The notes under the pieces are model-generated. The model had not been told where the DNA came from and did not search any database. It was given only the letters and a program-made list of their open reading frames with translations. This document shows positions 24,789-35,443 of a stretch of DNA of 64,000 nt, one piece after another (the stretch's first letter is position 1; every line of letters begins with the position of its first letter). This DNA is from Dentipellis sp. KUC8613 (taxonomy: Eukaryota > Basidiomycota > Agaricomycetes > Russulales > Hericiaceae). Position numbers and translations under genes: made by a program. The stretch is from assembly GCA_002286715.1 (NCBI GenBank), contig NSJX01000006.1, forward strand, positions 434,001 to 498,000. The letters are read 5' to 3'.

Positions 24789-26687
24789 CTAGATATCATC
24801 CAAAGTCCTAACGAAGTGAACATCTATCCAATCCGAAGACTTCCTAGATCGAGCCGCATTCCGCCACTGCATCTCCGGAGCGACGACACCTCCCAACACG
24901 ACTTCCCGGTCATCATCCCTCTCCCACACAATCCTCGGCCACGACCACCTCGTATCCGGCACAATCTTCACCCTTCCCTCCCCCTCCAACAACGCGCCCG
25001 CCGTCCACGGGTCGATCCTATCCAAATGGAACGTCAAAAAGAACCGATTATCATACAGCATCCGCAACACCGGGCCCGGGCCATGCCCGTCCTTCCGATA
25101 CTTCAGCTTCGCCCGCAGCGCGTCGGTGATGTCGAGATACACCGCGGCGGCCTTGCGCGCCTCGGCGGGCATGCGCGACGCGATCCAGCCGACGCGGTCG
25201 CCCTCGCGCGGCGCGCCGAACTTGAGCTTGCCGGACTGGCAGATGCGCACGGGCGTCCACTGCACCTGCGCGCCCGCGGTGAACGCGAGGCGGCGCGCGA
25301 ACGGCGTGTCCGTGTCCCAGATGCGCTGCGCGATGCTGAGGATGCTCGAGCTGCGCCGGTGGCACTGCGACGCGGCGGACCCCCACGGCTCGGACGAGAT
25401 GTAGCGCAGGATGCGCAGGACGATCGCGGAGCGCACTTTTTCGTCGTCGGGGACGGTCGCGCGTTTGTGTGCGAGGAGGAAGGTCGCGGGAGGGGAGGCG
25501 ACGCGGATGCTGCGGATGACGGAGGTAGCTGGGTGAAGGTCGCGGTTAGTGTACTAGAAGATAGTGGCTTGTGAGATGTCAAGCTTGCCTGTGCTCTCTG
25601 CGAGGTCTAGACTGTTTCTGTATAGCCGGACGACGTCTCTGAGCTGGTCCCGACGGTCGTCGCCGAAGGGAAGTAAAGATTCAGACATCTTCACCAGGTC
25701 ATCGACTGCTTTTTGCGCCATGACAATATTTTTCGGCGGCGATTCGCCTTCTGGCGAAAGCACCTAGTTACATGTGAGCACATTGCCAACAGGAAGTGAC
25801 AGAGTAAGTCTTACCGCCACCTCGGGCGACTCCAGCACCTGCCGTATCGCATTGCGCGACGTGAGCTCCGGCTGGAAATTCGACGGATCTTCCACATAGT
25901 GCAGCTTATTCTCCTCGCACGTCGCCAGTATCCTGTCCTGACAGATAAACATAAAGCTCGCACCCCCACAATCAAAAAAAACAAGCCGCCCACATACCTT
26001 GCTCACATCCAACAGCGGCCGCACAATATAATGCCGCATCCCCTCATACCCCGCCCACCCGAGCGCGTCCTTATCCTGCCCAAACCCCATGCCCCACCGA
26101 CGTATCGGCCGCATGCCCGCCAACCCAAACTCCTTGCTCCCCTTCGCCAGGCGCATCAGCGCCGTCTCGACCTGGTCGTCCGCATGGTGCCCAAACGCAA
26201 TCGCGCCGATGCACGCGCTCTTCATCGCCTGGAACAGGATGTGGTACCGCGCGCTGCGCGCGGTCGCCTCGACCGCGTCGCCCGCGCCCGGCCGCGGCGG
26301 GTACGGCGGCGTGCCCCAGGGTATGCGCAGCTCGCGGTGCCCGACGCCGAGCTCGCGCGCGGTCTGCGCGCAGGACTGCGCCATGGCGACGGAGGCGGGC
26401 TGCAGCTCGTGGTTGACGTGGAAGGAGGTGAAGGAGAGCTTGGGCCCGTCGTCGCGTTGGAATTCGCGGGCGAGGCGGCGCAGGAGGAAGAGGAGGCATG
26501 TCGAGTCGGCACCGCCGGAGTGTGCGACGGCTGAGCAGGGGAGTGTGAGTGAGTGTAAAGTCAGGGAGCGAGGAGGGATGCAGGGATCTGGGTGCGTACC
26601 GAACTTGGACGACCAGCCTTTTGGCGGAAGACACCGCTGCATCATGTGCAGGAACTCTGCATTGCTTATGGGAGATATGCCAGCCAT
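24789..26687 (-). CDS. tRNA(Ile)-lysidine synthase TilS-like protein
   Basis: TilS changes C34 of tRNA-Ile(CAU) to lysidine so that it reads AUA, using ATP and lysine. The N-type ATP pyrophosphatase P-loop SGGADS is in VAHSGGADSTCLLFLL. Further TilS motifs are SFHVNHELQ, AFGHHADDQVETALMRLAKG, RPLLDVSK and the SRNAIR segment. A C-terminal half with substrate-binding features runs to 24789. Five or so exons. It starts MAGISPISNAEFLHMM at 26687, which has few basic residues, so a mitochondrial presequence is not obvious although the family would act there. It converges on SRP40, with 168 bases between stops. Confidence 0.9.
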
Positions 26688-27599
26688 TATGGTGAATGCG
26701 GGTGCAGAGTCGCTATTACTGTCGTCTCTACGAACAGGCTGGAAGTAAGTATTGCACTCCTGAGGACAGCAACGGGAGACGAACCTATGAGGGACGGCTG
26801 ATTTGTAGGTTCACTGGAGAAAAGCATACGAATAGCAGTAGCAGCACTCAGGTTGTTCTTTACTGGAAATGTGTATCCAGGATGTTAGTTGCGAGAAATC
26901 ATGAGAGTGGTGCGTGAAAGCGTTCTTGACCAAGTCGCGTCGAAGTCGCGGCGCTCAGCTTCGCGCTGCAACGTCTCTGGCGGACTCAAGGTGAACGCGA
27001 ACATCCTGAGGCTCAAATACAGCTAGATTCCTAATTCTAAGCCACAGAGATCGTACAAGCAGAAGCTGAGGCTTTGTATAAATAAAAGATATCCAGATAT
27101 CGAAAGACTATGGGATACTAAAGACGACATGATGCACTAGGAACAAGTACAAGTTAGCTAGCGAACAAGCGATGGTCCACGTCCGTTCACTGTCCCTTGT
27201 CCGTTATGCATGAAGAGGATGCAGATAGGTACCAGGCTAGCACTAGAACTAAGGAGGAAAATTCGAAGCGTACTCAAACAGGATCAGCGGGGCTGATGTG
27301 TGTACCAAATATGTCAAACATTAGAAAAACATAGACGAAGACGGAGGGAAAGAGAGAGAAAGAGAAATGAAGCACAGAGGAGAGGAAGATATTGCATGGT
27401 AGTGTTACACAGAAAAAGAGAGGGGAGCAGTTAGTCGAAGAGACGAGTACTTGCGCGGGAAAATGGAAACATTATTTGATCTATATCCAATGGCGAGAGC
27501 GAGCGAGCGATTGTGCTGAAGCAGCGTTCAGGTCTGGTCGAAAGGAGATCTGTACTTGTCATTATGGCCGTTTTCTTTTGCATTTGCATTTGGATCCAT
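26688..27599. other. Intergenic region TilS - YTH gene
   Basis: 0.9 kb holding the TilS promoter and YTH 3' UTR. A/G-rich stretches lie near 27.33-27.43 kb. No coding support. Confidence 0.4.
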
Positions 27600-30276
27600 T
27601 CAAGATGAGAAGCCGGGGACGCCGCTCATGTTCATGTAGCCCTGGCCGGGCACAGGGCTTGCATTGCGCATGACGCTCTGCATAGCATGAGGGTTGACGA
27701 AGGGTGACGCCATTCCCATCTGCATCATTGGCGTCATCTGGGGCATCTGGAGATGCTGGGAGGCGTAAGCAAGGGTATTGGGGTTGTTCATCGCGAATGC
27801 GTGTTGTTGGAGAGGGGGCGAAGGGGAGCTCGTCGCCGGAGATGGCGGGCCAGGCGTCTGCATCTTCTGCATGGACTGAAGCTATGGGGCAGGTGACGGC
27901 ATAAGATTAGCAGTGACGTCAAAGGTGCGAGCGGCGTACCTCATAGAAGGCAAAGTCCTGCAAGAGCGACGTCCTGGCGGGGTGAGTGTGGAAGATGCGA
28001 AGCATTTCCTGTCCTGCATCGGGGAGGAGCTCCTGGGTGTCGCGTGAGTTAGTGACAGGCTTTCGCTCCTGAGTGTTGCTGCAAGAGGGCACATAGTCAG
28101 TCGCATAAACGCCGCATTGGCCAAGAAACTGACTTCAGACGGATGTGACGGAGGTTGGCATTAGGGATATCGCGGACGAAGATCCATCGCACTTTGAAGA
28201 CGCCCTTCCACTTGTCGGAAGCCCATACCGTGCTGCTGCGTGTATAGTCGACCTAAGGCGCAATCAATAGCAGAACCGCAGAATATGCGAATGAAACTAA
28301 CGGGGGTCAACATTTCTGCCATACCGCAGAAGTGTCCACTAAATCCGGTAAATCAGCAGGAGCCCCAGTCGATCGAAACCTTGATACGTACCTCGCATTC
28401 ACACTGAAGAACAGGTAGATAGGCCCCCTTCCAGCGGTCTCCTTGAACGCCTTATCGAGCCTCTTGTTTCCCGGATCAGTAGAGCTCCAAATCTCATACT
28501 TGAGCGACTTGTGAACGTCATCCTCCGTATAGGACTTGATGACGAAGTAGCGCGCCTAGAAAATGTCTCGAGTCAGCACGTCCGACCCACGGGGTAAAGC
28601 GAAGCAGTGCTCACAAATGTCGGACGAATATCGAAGTTGGGCGGGTTGTACCCCTTCGTCGCAATTAGTGTGGGGACATCGATCGGCGAGGTCAAGAAGC
28701 CTTGAGGCTGGCCGGCGCCAAGCGGTCCTTGTTGCGCCTGAGTAGCGACACCGAGACGGGGCGTGCCCATGCCAGGCTGATTCAGATACTGAGACGGAAT
28801 CGGCGGCACGTTCGGGACGCCCTGGGGCCCCTTGCCCTGCCCATAACCGTAGTTCAAGTTCGGGTTGGAGCCACGGCCAGAGAGCAGGCGCTCCTTCTGG
28901 TCCCAGGTGCCGGAAGCCGTGAAGGCGCGGTCGTCGCGCTCGTTCATCGAGCGCTGCTGCTGCTGCTGGGTGGGCTGCTGCGGCAAACCATGCCCGATCG
29001 GAGGCACATACGCGGAGGCACTGACCGGTCCGGACGCGCCTCCGGACACGTTGGCCTTGCGCTCGTCCAGATCGGTGACGAGCTGCAGCTTGCGGCCTTG
29101 GTTGCCATTGCCACCGTTCGGGGTGCGCATGCCGGGGGCGTGCTGGGGGGGAGGGTGCGAGGGATTGAAGCGGGGAGGATGAGCCGACTGACCGCCGGGG
29201 AAGTTTCCTTGGTACGCCTGGTTTTGTTGATTATTGATGTCGAGCGAGGACAAGGCGCGTTGGACGTCGTCGATGGCGACATTGCTGTTGTTGTTGGACC
29301 CCACATGCGACCCACCTGGAGTACGCCATTCGTTGCTGGGTGTGCTCCACGGCGAGCGGCCAATGGGGCTCGTCGGGTACTGGCCCTGCTGGCCAGAACC
29401 TTGGCGGTTGTTGAAGTACGATTCGTCTTCGTGGCCGGTAGAGCTTTCGCCGACAAATTCTTCATCAGCGTTGGTCGGGCTTGGCGTCTGGGGAGCTTGG
29501 CCGGGGGCGCGGATCTGCGTCTGGAGGGTACCCGCACGCTTGAGACCCGAGGGGGCCATCCGTCGCGGGCCTCCGGTAGCAGCACCGTAAGTGAGACTCT
29601 GGTGCCGCCTCACGCCGCCGGCGTTATTCCCGGGGGGAGGAGAGGGAATAGTCGCGAAATGCGGGGATAGAGGGGAACCCGATGAGGACTGAGAATGAGT
29701 CTCCATGACCTGCTGATGTTGAGGGTGATCAGCGGTGGTTAGTCCCTAGACAGCCGTTAGTGGATGTGTCCTTAGACCCTGCGTCAATGGATTACGGACG
29801 TCGTCTTCATTGCGGAGACCTCTCATTTCCCTTTCCCAGTCCTCTTCTTCGCCTTCCTGGCCTGCGATCGCAGAGAGGCTGTTCATCGTACGAGAGTTTC
29901 CAGCCTGTCCTTGGCCGTAAGCTGGAGAGGGAGCATTAGCGGACAATACACGAAAAGTAGATTACACTTAGGTTGTTGAAAACATGCACAGCCGTACAGG
30001 CTACGTACCTCGGTTGTATCGTGTGGGCAGTGAGCTCTGTCGGTGAAGGGAGCCGCCCTTTTCGCCGACTGCACCGACTGCACCGACCCATTCCTGATCT
30101 ACGACCTCATCGTCGTTCCAAGCTTGCTGGTCCTGAGCCTCCTCAGAGATCGTGTTACGCCCAGCGGCTCGTGCAGTGCGAGATGTCGCAGTGATGGTAT
30201 GGTGACGACGGACGCCCGTCGATGCCGGGGAGGCAGCACCAGGAGGAGGAGAGATAGGGTGAGGGGGACCAGACAT
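27600..30276 (-). CDS. YTH-domain protein, YTHDF-like m6A reader
   Basis: Cytoplasmic-type reader of N6-methyladenosine RNA. It starts [17 protein letters not shown] at 30276. A long disordered Pro/Gln/Asn/Ser/Gly-rich region covers 28.75-30.27 kb. The YTH domain (27.93-28.62 kb) contains [71 protein letters not shown] and FYE at its end. The three tryptophans of the YTHDF aromatic cage (in [15 protein letters not shown]) are all present. A Met/Gln/Pro-rich tail follows to the stop at 27600. N-terminal low complexity plus YTH resembles animal YTHDF proteins; which RNAs it binds is unknown. Confidence 0.93.
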
Positions 30277-30586
30277 GGCAAGTAAGAGAGAGAAGAGAGA
30301 TTTTGAAGAAAGAGAAAAGAAGAAGGGAAAAGAGAGAGGGAAGAGACGATATCAGATGCAGGTGGAAACGAAGCAGATGAGCAAAACCGTGAGTCCGTGA
30401 CCGAGGAATGAAAGCGATGAGCCCGTCCAGCCCTCGGCCCGGTCTCGACAAAATCAATCACCCGTCCCTCGCCCACAAACTTGCTTCCGCTCCGTCCGCA
30501 CGCCGTATGTCCACATAAACGTCAGTACATGTACTTTTTCAGAGCGAGCAGTCCTCGCTCACGGCGCCAAAAGCTCCCACTTATAA

Positions 30587-30616
30587 TAAGACCCCTTGCA
30601 CGGCCAAGGGGTCTTA
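30587..30616 (+). repeat. Perfect inverted repeat, 12-base arms, 6-base loop
   Basis: The left arm TAAGACCCCTTG (30587-30598) and right arm CAAGGGGTCTTA (30605-30616) are exact reverse complements around CACGGC. It would form a stable stem in RNA or mark a palindromic site in DNA. Confidence 0.9.
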
Positions 30617-30620
30617 ATTT

Positions 30621-30636
30621 CGGCAGGAAACTGCCG
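30621..30636 (+). repeat. Second hairpin with GAAA tetraloop
   Basis: CGGCAG-GAAA-CTGCCG, a perfect 6-bp stem closed by a GNRA-type loop, four bases after the first inverted repeat. Confidence 0.85.
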
Positions 30637-30740
30637 GGATAGGCCAGGTCAGGCACCTGCATGGTGTCAGCCTTCGAAAATCAACCACCAGCTTCTCTGC
30701 TTTGCAACATCCTTTGAAACCTGTTTTTCTGTCCTGGATC

Positions 30741-32555
30741 ATGTCTGGATACTCTGCTAGGCCTACAGAGTATTTTCAGATTGGGGGCTACATGAGCCAT
30801 TCCCATTTTTGGTATGGCTAATTTCAATTTTTTTTCCTCCTTGCTAACTGATGGTGAAGGTATACATGGGACCAGCCTAAGCTGGTCAAGGACTTCATGG
30901 GACTGTCAGAGAAGGGCCTGGATTTAGTTTATGGTGAGCATGTCATCAGCTGGGTATTATTTCTGTGTTTACACCTGGACATGCAGGCATCAAAGCCTCT
31001 GGTGCATCCTACCTTCTCCTCCCTGTAGAGGACTTCAGAAGGATACAGCAGTCCTTGAGGCTTATGTGGCCCAAAAAGCGACCATTTACTGCCCAGGATT
31101 TCATTTCACTGTCCCCCATACATTTCAGCAGTTCTCAAGATTTTACTGACAAGCTGAACTACCACAAAGTCAATGCCAAAAAGAACAAATATGATTCTTC
31201 TAAGGCCAACAATGCCTTCTCCAATGAGAATAGTGGGGAGGGCTACCCTTGGGCAGCATTTGAATTTAGCAGGTATTTTCTACCATTTTATCGCCCAATT
31301 CAGTATTAAAGCATGTTGTCAGGCTCTTGTACCACCTCGTGCAGGGGTCTGTAGACCCAGGAAAATTCGGCCTGGTCAGATCTGCAGCATGGGAGTCGGC
31401 TATATTTTTCTCTTTCACATTCAATATCTGGATTCTTGAGGAATGCCCCACTGTACTGGATTTGGGGTTCACTTCTGCCTCTCTTTCTTCCTCTCAGCCG
31501 CAGTTCGAGAATACTGTACACATCCAGGCATCCGAAAATCGCACCATGGGAAATCCAGGAGTGCAAAAGACCGTAAGTTCATTGGGAATGCTGTGAGACA
31601 CCGGATTGATCAGGAGCTAGGACTTTCAACATGGAGAAACCGTTGTCCTCGATCAGGACGCGCGCTCCGCTCGCCTTCAATCTGTGTTCAGCGAGCTGCA
31701 GAGCTCCGGAAAGCCAGTCGTCATTTTCGTGTTCAACGAAGTCGACACAAAGACGATCTTAAACCAGCACGGCATTTCTACAAGCGGTTGGAAGTCCGGT
31801 GTTGAAGCTCTCCTCCGGTACGATTCTCGCTCTCATGTTTCCGTCTCAAGCTCAAAGTTATCGAAGCTCCGGACGAGACACCCAGCGCTATTCAGATCGT
31901 GGAGACAGGTTCTCTCGAGACCCTCGATACGGCGGCGACTCATATCGCCGTCGGTCACGGTCGAGGTCACCTCGCCGCGGATCCCAGTCCTATTATAACG
32001 CCCCCCGTCGACGGTCGCCGTCGCCCACTCGCGTAAAGTCCGAGCCTCTCGCGGGCGATGTCTTCGTCGTCGATCTCCTTCAGCTATGCCAGACGGCTAA
32101 GGGCCTACCGCTGCCTGGTCGCCGGCCACTGGCGCAAGCCGCAGAAGTCTTAGGGCTTAACGTCGACAGCAAGGTCTGGTGCGCGGGCAACGAAAGCCGG
32201 TGAGTCGCCGCCTGCCAATTCAGCTCGTGGAAGTGCGTTCTCAGCAGTCTCGTATCTATGCAGCCTCCTGGTAGACATGTGGAAGGCTATCGCCAGCGGC
32301 AGCGATATCGGCGAATGGTCGAGAGGCGCAGGGCGTGCGGTTGCCGGGCAACAGTCGCTACCTTCGAGTTCCGGCGCTGCCAAGTTTACGCAAGGTCCTT
32401 CGCCGGACGAGGATTCGGATATCGACCCTAATGATGTCCGGCCGACCGTGGCGACGAGCTCGCGCAAGAAATCTATGGCCAGTTATATGGATGATTTCGA
32501 TATGATCGACGAGGACGATGACGGCTCGGACGACGGATGGGAGCAGAGGGTGTAG
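30741..32555 (+). CDS. Gfd2/YDR514C-like RNase H-fold protein with unrecognised N-terminal part
   Basis: Hand-spliced gene. Exon 1 starts MSGYSARPTEYFQIGGY; introns 30812-30859 (with branch-like GCTAAC) and about 30934-30986 join it to GIKASGASYLLLPVEDF. Up to about 31.38 kb I recognise no family. From ECPTVLDLGFTS on, the frame resembles the Gfd2/YDR514C-like (DEDDh, RNase H-fold) domain: FQHGETVVLDQD, RLQSVFSELQSSGKPVVIFVF, NQHGISTSGWKSG, then VFVVDLLQLCQTAKG, KSLA-like RPLAQAAEVLGLNV and CAGNESRLLVDMWKAI. An Arg/Ser-rich insertion sits before VFVVD. The usual NAGNDA motif reads CAGNES, and the first catalytic acidic pair is not clear, so activity is doubtful. It ends with an acidic tail. 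Exons near 31.39-31.44 and 31.80-31.85 kb are uncertain. Confidence 0.65.
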
Positions 32556-32897
32556 AAAGTTGATGCGGGTGTAAACACATAGGCACTTCGAGATCTCAAC
32601 GCTGCTGCGACGGGAGACGAATTTATTGGGAGTATGTACTTAGGCATATATTTGGGGATGATATCCAGAAGAACGACGCAAGCTTGAGTGCGATGGGGCA
32701 GAACGTTCTTCAAAGTTGTTCATGGAATTGAAGCTGTGGCTGAAGCGCCGGGGGCACGGAGCAAACAACGCCAACCTGACCTGCGGACTCGAACGCGTCT
32801 CGCCAACAGCTGCCTCGGTACACCGCTCCCCGTCCCTCCTCCGTCTCCCCCTCCGCCCCTTTTCTCACGATAGTACGTAGAGACGACGTAGCTGGCT
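32556..32897. other. Intergenic region Gfd2-like - PAC1
   Basis: 342 bases between same-strand genes; presumably a 3' UTR and the PAC1 promoter, ending in a C/T-rich tract before the PAC1 start. Nothing else is recognised. Confidence 0.4.
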
Positions 32898-34614
32898 ATG
32901 GCTTTGCTCTCGGAGCGTCAGAAGGATGAGCTGTGCGTATCTCGTGCCACAGTCGCGTAACCAGACGGAAGCGTTTCGTTCGCTAATGCGTGGATACGAT
33001 GCAGTCACAAGTCGATGCTAGAGTACCTCCACGCGAATAACTTCACCGAGGCATACAGCGCGCTTGCGAAAGAGTCGGGGACGGAGTACACGCCGGACCC
33101 CAAGGCGAAATATGTCGGACTGTTGGAGAAGAAATGGACGAGCGTGATTCGATTGCAGAAGAAGGTGCGCCTGTGACGTCTCCTCAGTGCCGACATCGCA
33201 GCATTGAGCCATCCTGCGTGTAGATTATGGATCTAGAGAACCGAAACTCGGCACTACAAGAAGAACTATCATTATCTCCCGCCAAGCGGGCAGCATCGCA
33301 GACGGACTGGGTGCCCCGATCGCCCGCGGCGCATGTATTGACTGGCCATAGATCGCCGGTCTCGAAAGTTGCATTCCATCCGACATACTCACTTCTGGCC
33401 TCCGCATCGGAAGACGCTACTGTGAAGATCTGGGATTGGGAGACGGGCGAGTTTGAGCGGACGCTGAAGGGTCATACCAAGGCCGTTCAGGACGTCGATT
33501 TCGATCACAAGGGAAACCTCTTAGGTGCGTGCGCTCAACCCTCTGCTTTGATGTGTCTTGAACGTGCTGAACGTGGTTGCCCGGCTTGCAGTCACCTGCT
33601 CGTCCGATATGTTTATCAAGATATGGGATAGCCAGAACGAGTGGAAGAATACGAAGACGTTCCCAGGTCATGAACACGTGGTATCGTCCGTACGATTCTT
33701 GCCAGGAGACCAGCAGATTGTCAGTGCCAGTCGAGACCGCACAATCCGAGTGTTCGATGTTGCGTCAACGTACGTAGTTCTTCTTCTCCTGTCTGACCTC
33801 TTCTTACTCTTCGTGAACCAGACATCTTGTGCGCACCATCAATGGCCACGGAGAGTGGGTACGATGCATCACGCCTTCTGACGATGGACGACTCCTCGCT
33901 AGCAGCTCGAATGACCAGGTTTGTACTCAGACCTAAGCTCCGAGTCTGCTTTTCTAACGTACTTTGCCTAGACTGCACGGATATGGGATCCGTTGACGGG
34001 AGAGTCGAAGATGGAGCTTCGTGGTCACGACCATGTTGTGGAGGTCGTCGTGTTTGCACCAATAGCCGCATATAAGGCGATTCGAGTGTTGGCCGGGCTT
34101 CCTGTAAGTGAGCTGTTCAGAGCTTGATTCACTCAAACTTATGTCCTTTGCTCTAGGATAATGACAGGACAAAGCGGCCAGGCGCATATGTTGTGACTGG
34201 GTCAAGAGACAAGACAATCAAGCTTTGGGATACGCAAAGCGGGCAGATGCTGCGAAACTTCGTAAGTCGGGTACCATCATATCCCTTCGACCTGTCTTAT
34301 CCCAAGTACAGCCTGGTCACGATAATTGGATACGGGGACTCGTCTTCCATCCCTCAGGGAAGTATCTGCTGTCTGCATCCGACGATAAGACCATTCGTGT
34401 CTGGGATCTGGCCACCGGGCGATGCATGAAGACCGTAGAGGCACACGGCCACTTCGTCACATGTATTGCATGGGGGCGGAAAACCGCGAGCGGCGGCAAT
34501 GAGCCGAAAGCCAACGGCACTGCAGCTGCAGGAGCCGCCGCCGAGCCAGAGAAGCTGGTGAACGTCGTCGCAACAGCGAGTGTGGACCAGACAATCAAGA
34601 TCTGGCTCCCGTAG
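32898..34614 (+). CDS. PAC1/LIS1 (NudF) dynein regulator
   Basis: LIS1 binds the dynein motor and is needed for nuclear migration. It starts [12 protein letters not shown], spliced to [20 protein letters not shown], forming the LisH dimerisation motif. A short coiled coil follows ([19 protein letters not shown]), then seven WD40 blades: [86 protein letters not shown] and [11 protein letters not shown], ending [11 protein letters not shown]. Length and order agree with fungal Pac1. A fungal-type Ala/Gly-rich insertion lies in the last blade (about 34.49-34.56 kb). Confidence 0.96.
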
Positions 34615-35443
34615 TATCGTCTCTCGAGAAGACGACGATTGGTATGCTGTTTCTAGGATGCTATCTTTGGCTTTTGTTTGTCTGGGATGTCCGAAGAGAC
34701 GCCTCGATAAGATGATGGGGATCTTCGCTTTCTTTGTATGCTCTCACCTCGCTCTGGTACGTCCACCTATACCACGCTTTACAGCTTTACCTTATATACA
34801 GTCGGATAGCTAGGTCACAACTCAAATGTCTACGTCTGACTACGACTCCGCCGCATCGATACCTCAAACTGCATTCTTACATACCTCACATTCATTCCAT
34901 GTTCTCCCTCCCCTGTCCTTCTTTCTATTCTACGTCTGCGAGGATATACCCTATTAAATGATTATAAGTATATCGAACTGTATCATTCGTTCTTTCCCCA
35001 CCTGCACTTGGAATTGTCGAGAAATAATTGTTTCACGTGATGCAGCGTGATTCACGTGTGCCGGCCACGTGGGAGCGACGCGTCGGTGATAGCCAGATGG
35101 TTCTTAGCAAGTTCGATCGCGTTGAAGCTTCCTACAGCGGGACCTCTGGGGGCGAGCACTTGACATTGGACATTGAACAAAGCGTTGACTCTTCCAGCTG
35201 AGTCTGTGTGAACGCCTTTTATGGCCTGGACCGCCTGATCTGCGATTGTGGACGCACACGTGCCATTCACCGTAGAACAATAGAATTTACAGACAATAAC
35301 ATAACTCCGCTCTTACCACATACCGCACGGTTGAATTTGGCTGCCGCTCACCTCTTACCATCTCCACGTCTCATCCGTGACGCTTTGACTGCCCCCCCTC
35401 CCTTCGACACTTTCCTCCACGACCCCGAATTAGTTCACTTACG
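34615..35443. other. Intergenic region PAC1 - pseudokinase
   Basis: 0.8 kb with PAC1 3' UTR and the next promoter. CACGTG-type cores occur near 35.03-35.07 kb (TTTCACGTGA, GATTCACGTGTG, GCCACGTGG), a local cluster of three in about 40 bases, possibly sites for bHLH factors. Confidence 0.45.

Larger units (their letters stand above)
30277..30740. other. Intergenic region upstream of the Gfd2-like gene
   Basis: Divergent region between the YTH start and the Gfd2-like ATG. It holds two consecutive perfect hairpins (listed separately). Confidence 0.5.

Noticed and set aside
28702..29670. 322-codon plus-strand frame
   Set aside because: Antisense shadow of the disordered N-terminal region of the YTH protein.
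30560..31600. Possible transposon or LTR remnant
   Set aside because: No reverse transcriptase, integrase, transposase or paired terminal repeats were seen; the frames splice with good introns into the Gfd2-like domain, so a gene is the simpler reading.
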